NCBI GenBank assembly: GCA_046546095.1
Contig: JBKGYK010000019.1
Location: 1 to 42,083, forward strand
Direction: 5' to 3'
DNA length: 42,083 nucleotides
Origin: JAQIBY01 sp046546095
GTDB lineage: Bacteria > Bacteroidota > Bacteroidia > Bacteroidales > ML635J-15
Shown: positions 26,164 through 33,283 of the stretch, one piece after another
Position numbering within the stretch: position 1 is the stretch's first letter
How the letters are laid out: each line of letters opens with the position of its first letter
Made by a program: the position numbers and the translations under genes
Notes under the pieces: model-generated
Seen by the model: only the letters and a program-made list of their open reading frames with translations
Databases searched by the model: none
What the model was told of the DNA's origin: nothing

Positions 26164-26199
26164 AGCCCGGTGTCCTCAAGTGATACCGGGCTTGTTTTT
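26164..26199 (+). terminator. Intrinsic terminator
   Basis: AGCCCGGT (26164-26171) pairs with ACCGGGCT (26185-26192); the stem can extend inward by a bulged TC/GA. It is followed by TGTTTTTT. It lies 22 bp after the membrane protein gene. Confidence 0.87.
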
Positions 26200-26337
26200 T
26201 CTTTTTAATTTCTGCACAGACAAGCCTGAAATATTGATCCCTTTGGCTGATCCCTAACTTAGATTTGAAATGCGTGCGTATTCGTATAATTTATTAACAC
26301 ATATATTTAATGTATGTCACTATAACGGAACATTCAA

Positions 26338-26369
26338 TTGTGTTTTGATTAACTAAAATAGTATCTTTA
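26338..26369 (+). promoter_or_regulatory. Possible promoter for the hybrid kinase
   Basis: TTG (26338-26340), 21 bp, then TATCTTTA (26362-26369) give one mismatch in the -7 box and a short -33 box. The ATG is 26388. Confidence 0.35.
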
Positions 26370-26387
26370 CTTGTAGAAAACTAAATC

Positions 26388-28259
26388 ATGACATTACGAA
26401 ATCAAATATCCCGGAATTCTGCACTGAAGATTGCGATTGTTTTTTTTTCCTTTTCTGCCTTATGGATTTTCTTGTCTGACAAACTTTTGATCTGGTTGTT
26501 TACCGATCCCTCAGAGATTACAGGTTATCAGACAGCTAAGGGTATTTTATTTGTGCTTATTACAACATTTTTGATTTATAGCTTGGTTTACAGAGAAATA
26601 CGCAGGAAGAATCAGGTTATTCGGTTTTTGAATGAATCTGAAAGATGGTACAACCTGATGTTTTCAAATATCCCGAAAATTGATGTGCTTATGTTTGATC
26701 CGGATGAACACATCATTTTAGCCCAGGGAAAAGAAATGGCAAAACACGGCGTGGATTTGTCTGCTATTCAGGGCAGGCAGGTGAATGAGATCAGACTGGC
26801 AGAAAGTATATATGATTATTTTTATCCCATGTTAAAAAAAGTATTGGCCGGCCATACGCTCGAATCCACTTATCGATATCGGAAGGATATGTATAGAGTC
26901 AGGGGAGTTCCGTTGAAGGATGAAAATAAAAAGGTGTTTGCCGGGATAATTGTCCTAATCAATGTGAGTTCTGAATATAAGTTGATTGAAGATATAACAG
27001 AACAAAAACAAAGATATGAAAGCCTGTATAATGAATTTTACGATCAGAATGAACAATTGAAGGCCACCAATAAAAAGCTGGATGAGGTAAATAGTCAGTT
27101 GGAAATTGCCAAGGAAAAAGCAGAAGAAAGTGACAGACTTAAATCCAGCTTCCTGTCCAATATGAGTCATGAAATTCGTACTCCGCTCAACGGTATCATG
27201 GGTTTTTCCCAGATTATTGCAGATAACCAGTTAAGCATAGGTGAGGTGAGAGCTTATGCCGAAATACTGGAACGAAATGCCAGTCAATTGCTCACAATAA
27301 TTGAAGACCTTCTGTTGATTTCCAGTCTTGAAACCGGACAGTTTCAATACAATGAAATGGAATGTTCTCCTAAAGATTGTTTTAATCAGATATTATCAGA
27401 TGCCAGTAAGTTAATTTTGCAATCAGAGAAGAATATTCAGCTTATCAATCCATATGATGATCGCTTGAATGAGACATTGCTGATATGTGATGAACAGGCT
27501 TTGCTGAAAGCGGTAAAACGTATCGTTGACAATGCAGTGAAATACTCACCTGAAAATAGTTTGATTAGCATAAGTATGTTTATGGATAAGGTCGGAAAAC
27601 TGTGCGTGGAGGTGAAAGACGAAGGTCCGGGCATACCAAAAGACATGCAGGAAAAAGTATTTGAAAGGTTTGTTCAGCTCAACCGTAGTCTGAATGAGCC
27701 GGTGTCAGGCAATGGACTGGGATTGACCATTGCTAAGGGCATTATTGAAGGTATGGAAGGTAGCATAAGACTGGATTCTTCCATCGGAAAAGGCAGCCGG
27801 TTTACATTGTGTATCCCCGGAGTAATTGATTTGGATAATGCGAAAACCATTGAAGATATGGATTCAGAATATATGCAGAATAGTGGCAATAAAGTGCTGA
27901 TTGTTGAGGATGTGAAAGACAATTTTATCTTGCTTAAGGCCTATTTGAAAGATTACGACATAGAATTGTTGCATGCAAGCTCAGGTAAGGAAGCCAAAGA
28001 GATTGTTGATGCACATCCTGATATTGATCTGATTCTAATGGATATCCGGCTGCCCGATGCAAATGGACTACAACTTACGCGTGATATCCGAAAAGAATCT
28101 TTCGAAGGACCGATCATTGCTCAAACTGCCTATGCAGACTCACAGGATCATTATGATTGCCGGCAGGCAGGTTGTGATGATTTTATTGCAAAGCCCATCA
28201 TGAAAAATGATTTTATTGATAAGCTTTCCAAATATATGAATATTAAAAAGAAGACTTAG
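26388..28259 (+). CDS. Hybrid sensor histidine kinase with C-terminal receiver domain
   Basis: 623 residues. Two membrane helices (about 13-37 and 49-68) enclose a very short external loop. A PAS-like domain (about 85-200) and a coiled coil (about 205-250) follow. The HisKA dimerisation domain has SNMSHEIRTPLNGIMGF with the phospho-accepting H261. The ATPase domain shows the N box RIVDNAVKYS, the G1 box VKDEGPGIP and the G2 box GNGLGLTIAKG. A receiver domain fills about 500-620 with VLIVEDVKDN, the phospho-acceptor D552 in LILMDIRLP and the conserved lysine in FIAKP. There is no output domain, so signal must pass to a separate partner not found nearby. With almost no extracytoplasmic part, the PAS domain is the likely sensor. 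The 3' end overlaps the convergent wbqC-like gene by 17 bp. Confidence 0.95.
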   Translation: MTLRNQISRNSALKIAIVFFSFSALWIFLSDKLLIWLFTDPSEITGYQTAKGILFVLITTFLIYSLVYREIRRKNQVIRFLNESERWYNLMFSNIPKIDVLMFDPDEHIILAQGKEMAKHGVDLSAIQGRQVNEIRLAESIYDYFYPMLKKVLAGHTLESTYRYRKDMYRVRGVPLKDENKKVFAGIIVLINVSSEYKLIEDITEQKQRYESLYNEFYDQNEQLKATNKKLDEVNSQLEIAKEKAEESDRLKSSFLSNMSHEIRTPLNGIMGFSQIIADNQLSIGEVRAYAEILERNASQLLTIIEDLLLISSLETGQFQYNEMECSPKDCFNQILSDASKLILQSEKNIQLINPYDDRLNETLLICDEQALLKAVKRIVDNAVKYSPENSLISISMFMDKVGKLCVEVKDEGPGIPKDMQEKVFERFVQLNRSLNEPVSGNGLGLTIAKGIIEGMEGSIRLDSSIGKGSRFTLCIPGVIDLDNAKTIEDMDSEYMQNSGNKVLIVEDVKDNFILLKAYLKDYDIELLHASSGKEAKEIVDAHPDIDLILMDIRLPDANGLQLTRDIRKESFEGPIIAQTAYADSQDHYDCRQAGCDDFIAKPIMKNDFIDKLSKYMNIKKKT

Positions 28260-28884
28260 CCGCATTATGCAAGTATTGCTGACTCAGGGGACCCTCATTG
28301 AAAAGTAAATCAAGTAAACTCAGGTTTGAAACGAACGGATGTCGATCACTGAAAACCTGTGTATATGGCTGTGGTTTGAAATGCAAATCCTCTTTATTCT
28401 TACGCTGCTTGGGATGTATGCATTCTCTGAAGTCAGGCATGTCTGCATCTGCCTGAAATGATTTCGTCAGCACTGGTTGTTTTTTCATTTCCAAAACATC
28501 AATTAGCGTACACAGAATATCCAGATTGTAGTCAAATAAAAATGTGTATTTTTTTTTAAAGAACCTGCGGATGTCATCCCAGTAAAAATCAAAAAATGGT
28601 GCTGACGCATAGGCTGTTTCTATGCTTCGGCGATGATCGCCCTGCCAGTTTTCGGAAAAGTCAATTCTTACATCACGGATTTTCTGACGCAGACTGCGAC
28701 CGCGTATTACCGGAATGCTCAGTGTTTGTACACCGTTTGGTCCGATGATACGGCACCTGTTCCGGTACGATTGTTTTTCATAATGTTCAGATGCCTCAAT
28801 GAATACCTGGTCGAAAGCAGCAATTTTACTCATATACTGAATGGGAGGGAAGTATGCTGTACTCAGCAACGCCTTAGTTTTCAT
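28243..28884 (-). CDS. WbqC-like family protein
   Basis: 213 residues from ATG 28884, whose first 11 bases overlap the 3' end of the signal peptidase paralogue, showing translational coupling or at least cotranscription. The sequence fits the WbqC-like family: STAYFPPIQYMSKIAAFDQVFIEASEHYEKQSYRNRCRI, then the LSIPV, ENWQGDHRRSIETAYASAPFFDFYWDDI and TLIDVLE segments. Family members occur in O-antigen and other glycan clusters and look like amide-ligase or transfer enzymes, but the chemistry is not established. In Bacteroidota the gene commonly follows lepB, as here. Its 3' end overlaps the kinase gene on the other strand by 17 bp. Confidence 0.88.
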   Translation of the reverse strand: MKTKALLSTAYFPPIQYMSKIAAFDQVFIEASEHYEKQSYRNRCRIIGPNGVQTLSIPVIRGRSLRQKIRDVRIDFSENWQGDHRRSIETAYASAPFFDFYWDDIRRFFKKKYTFLFDYNLDILCTLIDVLEMKKQPVLTKSFQADADMPDFRECIHPKQRKNKEDLHFKPQPYTQVFSDRHPFVSNLSLLDLLFNEGPLSQQYLHNAAKSSF

Positions 28885-29725
28885 CGCTGCCTGGTTTTAT
28901 ACCGATGATATGGTTTTCCGGAATGAAACCGGTATGCCTGGAATCGTATCCGCCGTCGCGCAGATCATCCAATACAAAATAGTAATTCTGTGACGGGACA
29001 AAACTGTCTGCCTCCTCTCCATCAATGTATATTTTACGGCTTTTCAGATATAATTCATGTCCCTCGTAAACAGATATTAGCCGCTTATACAATTGAATGT
29101 TTTTGTAATGAAGATGTATTCTTTGACCCGCTTTTGGAATGGCTACAGGTCCATAATAATCATTGTTCCATGAAATGAACTGGGAATGCGGAAAAATGTT
29201 TTCGCCGCCTTTTCCAGGAAGGTTTTGTAATTGACGGATGTTAACAACACCATTGAGCCTTCCCAGTTGTGATGCAATTTCTGGTGAACAATGAAATTCC
29301 CAGGCCTTGTCTTCAACTATTTCAACAGGCTTGTACAAAGGATAATCTTCAATTGTGGATATCTCAAAATTATCATTAATACTGAGCCTGTATTTGAAAT
29401 ACAGACTTGCTGGGCTGTTCTTTTGCTTGCCGTTGATATACACGGACTTGTCCTGTATCAGAAGTGTATCCCCGGGCAGGGCTGCTACCCGTGAAATCAA
29501 TGATGCTTTTTGGCGAATGTCTCCATCTGAAGTTTCCGGCGTATGATAGGCAATCAAATGATGATGCCCGATTTTTTTCGGGTTAACCTTTTTGACAAAT
29601 ACATATTGGCCTTGTTCCAGGGTGGGATACATGCTGTTGTCAGATACTTTAACTATCGAAAACAACATAAAAAACATCATCACCAGTATTCCTGCGATAA
29701 GTGGTAGCCCTATTCTGTACTTCAT
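28874..29725 (-). CDS. Signal peptidase I paralogue lacking the catalytic lysine
   Basis: 283 residues. An N-terminal anchor (IGLPLIAGILVMMFFMLFSIV) is followed by the serine box VSDNSMYPTL with the nucleophile position S31 intact. The box that normally reads K-R-x-x-G-L-P-G-D appears as LISRVAALPGD: the general-base lysine is replaced by S78, and no histidine of the ER/SipW type stands there either. The end keeps DSRHTGFIPENHIIG, although the usual GDNR is altered to LDDLRD. The gene lies 3 bp after canonical lepB and overlaps the WbqC-like gene. It may be an inactive partner of LepB, a regulator, or an enzyme with another base. The reading frame is intact and well conserved, so a decaying pseudogene is unlikely. 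Confidence 0.87.
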   Translation of the reverse strand: MKYRIGLPLIAGILVMMFFMLFSIVKVSDNSMYPTLEQGQYVFVKKVNPKKIGHHHLIAYHTPETSDGDIRQKASLISRVAALPGDTLLIQDKSVYINGKQKNSPASLYFKYRLSINDNFEISTIEDYPLYKPVEIVEDKAWEFHCSPEIASQLGRLNGVVNIRQLQNLPGKGGENIFPHSQFISWNNDYYGPVAIPKAGQRIHLHYKNIQLYKRLISVYEGHELYLKSRKIYIDGEEADSFVPSQNYYFVLDDLRDGGYDSRHTGFIPENHIIGIKPGSDEN

Positions 29726-29728
29726 GTT

Positions 29729-31144
29729 TTATTTTACTTTGTTAAATAAGCGATTCCATCTGATGTTGCCAGGGAAAGATTTTTCTTTATCAAGAGACAA
29801 CCAGATAAAGGCAGCCTCGCCAACAATATGATTCTCAGGTACAAACCCCCAGAAACGGCTGTCGGCAGAGTTGTGCCGGTTATCTCCCATCAGCCAGTAG
29901 TAATTCATGGTAAATGTATAGCTGTCTGCCACTTTGCCGTTGATGAATATTTTATCATCCCTGATTTCCAGGTCATTTTTTTCATAATGACCGATAATGC
30001 GCTCATAAAGAGGAATGTTTGTCATGTCCAGGCGGATGGTTTCTCCGGCTTTGGGAATATACATCGGACCAAACCAATCTTCATTCCATTGGTAATTCTT
30101 GTCGTGAGGAAAAATCCTGTAATTGTGTATACCCTCGGCTTTTGAGAGTTTTGTGATGCTGGTTACAAAGTTGATTCTCCGGATTTTTTCAAGATTTTTT
30201 TCTGTAAGCGGCATTGCGTATTTTCTTCCCTGGTGTTCTACATCTCGTCTGGCAATGTCAAGGCGCTCCAGAGTTTTGTCCGTCAGGAGGCTGCCGTCGG
30301 TGATAACTTCATAATTGAATTGTATGCCTTCGAAATGTTCCTGCGGCTCGTTGTTGATATACACCCAGCCATCTTTGATTTCCAGACTGTCACCGGGCAG
30401 ACCTACACAGCGTTTGATGTAGTTTTCCCGTTTATCTACCGGACGTTCAACAATTGTGTAATGATTTCTTACCCATTTTCTGGCCCGATTGTAATAAGCA
30501 TCAGGTGGTAAAGATTCCCGTCCTGACTTAATGTCCATTATCTCAAACTCCCGCGCTTTCACTCTGATTATGTCGTAGTAGCTCTGTGCCTGATTTTCCA
30601 GACAAACGGTGTCTCCCGTTGGATAGTTAAATACAACTACATCATTGCGTTGTATCTTGCCAAAACCAGCCATGCGCTCATATGGATTCTGTATCCAGGT
30701 AACAAAGGATTTCTTTTTCTGACTAAGGGGCAGTGTATGATGCACAAAGGGAAATGCAATTGGTGTCATAGGCTTTCTGGGGCCATAAGCCACCTTGCTC
30801 ACAAATAGATAATCACCCACCATCATGGATTTTTCCATAGAAGAAGTGGGAATGGTAAATGCTTCAAAGAAGAAAGCCCTGATGATGGATGCTGCGATCA
30901 CAGCAAAAATAATGGCATCCACCCATTCCAGGGTTTTTCGCTTAAAGGCTGGCATATCTTTGTCCTTGCGGGGCTTCCAGAATGCCCAACGCACATATTT
31001 GGTCAGGTAAATGTCAATGATGAGCAGTTCGCCCAATAACCACCAGTAATTGCCCAGCCAGATGACAAAGAGCAGGTATGCTGTGCTGGTAATGCCAAAT
31101 TTTACGTACTTGTTTTTAAAAATATTTTTCACAGTCTTGTTCAT
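29729..31144 (-). CDS. lepB: Signal peptidase I
   Basis: 471 residues, longer than the Escherichia coli enzyme because of inserts between the catalytic boxes. Two hydrophobic helices near residues 14-50 and a third (about 75-95) precede the serine box FTIPTSSMEKSMMVGD (S102). The lysine box is NYIKRCVGLPGD (K244), and the GDNR box is MGDNRHNSADSRFWGFVP. All catalytic residues are present, so this enzyme should remove Sec signal peptides at the periplasmic face, a step needed by the many T9SS cargo proteins in this window. It starts 5 bp after dapB and is followed after 3 bp by the lysine-less paralogue. Confidence 0.96.
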   Translation of the reverse strand: MNKTVKNIFKNKYVKFGITSTAYLLFVIWLGNYWWLLGELLIIDIYLTKYVRWAFWKPRKDKDMPAFKRKTLEWVDAIIFAVIAASIIRAFFFEAFTIPTSSMEKSMMVGDYLFVSKVAYGPRKPMTPIAFPFVHHTLPLSQKKKSFVTWIQNPYERMAGFGKIQRNDVVVFNYPTGDTVCLENQAQSYYDIIRVKAREFEIMDIKSGRESLPPDAYYNRARKWVRNHYTIVERPVDKRENYIKRCVGLPGDSLEIKDGWVYINNEPQEHFEGIQFNYEVITDGSLLTDKTLERLDIARRDVEHQGRKYAMPLTEKNLEKIRRINFVTSITKLSKAEGIHNYRIFPHDKNYQWNEDWFGPMYIPKAGETIRLDMTNIPLYERIIGHYEKNDLEIRDDKIFINGKVADSYTFTMNYYWLMGDNRHNSADSRFWGFVPENHIVGEAAFIWLSLDKEKSFPGNIRWNRLFNKVK

Positions 31145-31149
31145 TTAAG

Positions 31150-31869
31150 CTAAATTGATAACATGTCTTTCATTGAAAAAATCCCTTTTTTATTCTGGAT
31201 GAATTCGGCAGCCATGATGGCGCCAAGGGCAAATCCTTTTCTGTTTTTTGCTTTATGCTTGAGTTCTATGATGTCCACATCGCTTTCGTATTGTACCGCA
31301 TGTTCTCCAAAGACTTCTCCTTCACGAAGAGATTTCACCGGCAATGAATTTTCGTCCGGCTTGTCTTCTGATCTTTTCCAGCTGTGCAACTTGCTGTTCT
31401 CCAGTACAAGATCTTTTGCAAGGCTGATGGCCGTACCACTGGGTGCGTCCAGCTTATGAATGTGATGGGTTTCTTCAATCATGGCTTTGTACTGAGGGAA
31501 ACGATCCATCAGTGATGCCAGCTTTCTGTTCATCTCAAACAATATGTTTACACCTATACTGAAATTGGATGCATAAAAAAATGCTCCATTTTGTTTTTTG
31601 CATTCCTGAACCACGGTTTCGTACATGTCCAGCCAGCCGGTTGTCCCGGAAACAACAGGAACATTTTGCCGGAAGCAGGCAAGAAAATTGTCAAGAGCAG
31701 ATTCCGGTTCAGTAAATTCAATGGCAGCATCAGCTTGTGCAAACTTTTCGGAATTGACATCTGAAGCATTTTGTTTGTCAAGAATGGCAACAATATCATG
31801 TCCTCTTTCAATGGCAAGAGATTCAATGATTTTCCCCATTTTGCCGTAACCGATGATTGCTAATTTCAT
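31150..31869 (-). CDS. dapB: 4-hydroxy-tetrahydrodipicolinate reductase
   Basis: 239 residues. The NAD(P)H-binding N-terminus is KLAIIGYGKMGKIIESLA. The SGTTGW segment (VPVVSGTTGWLD), SNFSIGVNILFEM and the catalytic ETHHIHKLDAPSGTA motif are all clear, with a C-terminal FALGAIMAAEFIQNKKGIFSM. The enzyme makes tetrahydrodipicolinate for lysine and diaminopimelate, hence for cell-wall peptidoglycan. It heads the operon dapB-lepB-lepB2-wbqC; its stop is 5 bp before the lepB start. No clear consensus promoter is visible in the 100 bp upstream, which begin after the rplT terminator. Confidence 0.96.
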   Translation of the reverse strand: MKLAIIGYGKMGKIIESLAIERGHDIVAILDKQNASDVNSEKFAQADAAIEFTEPESALDNFLACFRQNVPVVSGTTGWLDMYETVVQECKKQNGAFFYASNFSIGVNILFEMNRKLASLMDRFPQYKAMIEETHHIHKLDAPSGTAISLAKDLVLENSKLHSWKRSEDKPDENSLPVKSLREGEVFGEHAVQYESDVDIIELKHKAKNRKGFALGAIMAAEFIQNKKGIFSMKDMLSI

Positions 31870-31970
31870 TTGCTTTATTTCTTAAAATGTAAAAATAAGA
31901 ATTTGTGATGATTTTTTATTCTGTTTACCAGATAACTTTAATGATAACGCAGAATATAAGGTTTTATTGA

Positions 31971-32013
31971 AAAAGAACTGCCTCTGTTTTTAAAAAGCAG
32001 AGGCAGTTCTTTT
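31971..32013. terminator. Bidirectional terminator after rplT
   Basis: A 16-bp perfect stem pairs 31971-31986 (AAAAGAACTGCCTCTG) with 31998-32013 around an 11-base loop of T and A. On the minus strand it ends the thrS-infC-rpmI-rplT operon, 22 bp after the rplT stop. Confidence 0.92.
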
Positions 32014-32034
32014 CTTATGTGTTGGGCGTATTTA

Positions 32035-32379
32035 TTATTTTACCATCTTGACAATGGCCTCGAAAGCTTTGGGATCGTTCATTGCCAGATCAGCCAATGC
32101 TTTTCTGTTGAGTTGTACATTTTTTTCGTGTACTTTTCCCATGAACTGAGAATAAGACATTCCGTGTGTGCGTGCAGCTGCATTGATGCGCTGTATCCAC
32201 AGGCGACGGAACATGCGTTTTTTGGTTTTGCGATCACGATAGGCGTATGATAAGCCTTTTTCATAAGCATTTTTGGCTACGGTCCAGACATTTTTTCTGG
32301 CACCAAAATAACCTTTGGTTTGCTTCAGAACCTTTTTTCTTTTAGCCCTGGAGGCTACTGCGTTTACACTTCTTGGCAT
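32035..32379 (-). CDS. rplT: Large ribosomal subunit protein bL20
   Basis: 114 residues, the standard length. It begins PRSVNAVASRAKRKKVLKQ, with the RNA-binding basic N-terminal tail, and continues with RDRKTKKRMFRRLWIQRINAA, the L20 signature. bL20 binds 23S rRNA early in assembly and in several phyla represses its own operon by binding a leader structure. It is the last gene of the operon. A stable hairpin in the 101-bp gap upstream (32396-32433) could be such a control site. Confidence 0.98.
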   Translation of the reverse strand: MPRSVNAVASRAKRKKVLKQTKGYFGARKNVWTVAKNAYEKGLSYAYRDRKTKKRMFRRLWIQRINAAARTHGMSYSQFMGKVHEKNVQLNRKALADLAMNDPKAFEAIVKMVK

Positions 32380-32395
32380 AATGTTAATTTTTACT

Positions 32396-32433
32396 GTTTA
32401 GCGTTCGTCTACCGACGAATCTTTCAGCTAAAC
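32396..32433 (-). promoter_or_regulatory. Hairpin in the rpmI-rplT gap, candidate bL20 control site
   Basis: An outer stem GTTTAGC (32396-32402) pairs with GCTAAAC (32427-32433), and an inner stem TTCGTC (32404-32409) pairs with GACGAA (32414-32419) around TACC, leaving an asymmetric internal loop. There is no T-run, so it is not a terminator. A control role is inference. Confidence 0.55.
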
Positions 32434-32480
32434 AAGATTAATAATTACTTTTTGAATAATGATCTAAAAGAACAATTCTT

Positions 32481-32678
32481 TTACTTCATTGCCAACTGAC
32501 GTTTGATGTTTTTCTCGTCAACTTTTTCGACAGTTGTGAAATGTCCGAGTTTGCGTTTGCGCTTTTTTGACTTTTTGGTCAAAATGTGGCTCTTGTACGC
32601 ATGTTTTCTTTTGATCTTTCCGCTGCCGGTAATCTGAAATCTTTTCTTTGCACCGGATTTTGTCTTCATCTTAGGCAT
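32481..32678 (-). CDS. rpmI: Large ribosomal subunit protein bL35
   Basis: 65 residues: PKMKTKSGAKKRFQITGSGKI, then the KRKHAYKSHILTKKSKKRKR basic core, all typical of bL35. It starts 17 bp after the infC stop. Together infC-rpmI-rplT form the conserved operon in which expression is balanced by IF3 and bL20 levels. The highly basic, lysine-rich composition is normal for the family. No Shine-Dalgarno sequence precedes its ATG. Confidence 0.98.
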   Translation of the reverse strand: MPKMKTKSGAKKRFQITGSGKIKRKHAYKSHILTKKSKKRKRKLGHFTTVEKVDEKNIKRQLAMK

Positions 32679-32695
32679 ATACCACTATGTTTTAG

Positions 32696-33256
32696 TTAAT
32701 TATTCTTCTTTTTCGTCTTTTTAGGGGACATCAGCATAATCATGCGTTTGCCTTCCAGTTTCGGAAGCTGGTCGATTTTTGCAACTTCCTCCAAATCCTG
32801 GGCAAGCTTGAGTAAAAGAATTTCACCTTTCTCTTTGAAGAGAATTGTACGACCTTTAAAGAATACAAAGGCTTTTACTTTGGCTCCTTCTTTAAGGAAT
32901 TTTTCAGCATGTTTCAGCTTAAAATCATAATCATGATCATCTGTATTTGGTGTAAAGCGGATTTCTTTCTGCACCATCTTAACAGCATTTGATTTCATCT
33001 GTTTTTGTTTCTTTTTCTGATGGTACAGAAATTTTTGGTATTCTGTTGCTTTACATACCGGTGGATCGGCATTGGGTGATATCTCTACCAGATCCAGGCC
33101 CATATCGTTGGCAATTTTCATTGCTTCACGTGTATCATATACGCCTGGTTTGTTGATGTTATCACCAACCAATCGAACAGCTCTGACTCTGATTTCTTCG
33201 TTTATCCTGTAGGATAAGCTGTCTTTCCTTTTCGGTGGTCTCTTCTTCCTTCTTAT
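32696..33256 (-). CDS. infC: Translation initiation factor IF-3, with an AUA start codon
   Basis: 186 residues if translation begins at ATA 33254-33256. The N-domain continues RRKKRPPKRKDSLSYRINEEI then VRLVGDNINKPGVYDTREAM, followed by DLVEISPNADPPVCKATEYQKFLY, the linker, and the C-domain (KEIRFTPNTDDHDYDFKLKHAEKFL to LEGKRMIMLMSPKK). IF3 monitors initiator tRNA and start-codon pairing on the 30S subunit. No ATG, GTG or TTG stands at the proper N-terminus; the first such codon, TTG 33172, would delete the conserved RINEEI region. A consensus AGGAGG lies 8 nt before the ATA. In many bacteria infC starts at AUU, allowing IF3 to repress its own translation; AUA would serve the same purpose. 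Confidence 0.93.
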   Translation of the reverse strand: MRRKKRPPKRKDSLSYRINEEIRVRAVRLVGDNINKPGVYDTREAMKIANDMGLDLVEISPNADPPVCKATEYQKFLYHQKKKQKQMKSNAVKMVQKEIRFTPNTDDHDYDFKLKHAEKFLKEGAKVKAFVFFKGRTILFKEKGEILLLKLAQDLEEVAKIDQLPKLEGKRMIMLMSPKKTKKKNN

Positions 33257-33264
33257 GACTTGGT

Positions 33265-33270
33265 CCTCCT
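33265..33270 (-). promoter_or_regulatory. Shine-Dalgarno sequence deciding the infC start
   Basis: AGGAGG on the minus strand, 8 nt before the ATA start at 33256. It is the only perfect six-base Shine-Dalgarno I noticed before a gene in this window, where most genes have none. Confidence 0.8.
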
Positions 33271-33283
33271 GTATTTTAGTTAA

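Noticed and set aside
28874..29725. Lysine loss in the signal peptidase paralogue as a frameshift or pseudogene
   Set aside because: The frame is open from start to stop, both flanking motifs are in frame around the serine codon (TCA), and the surrounding sequence is well ordered.
33172..33256. TTG 33170-33172 as the infC start
   Set aside because: It would remove the conserved RINEEI and VRA segment of the IF3 N-domain and has no Shine-Dalgarno, while ATA 33256 has one at ideal spacing.
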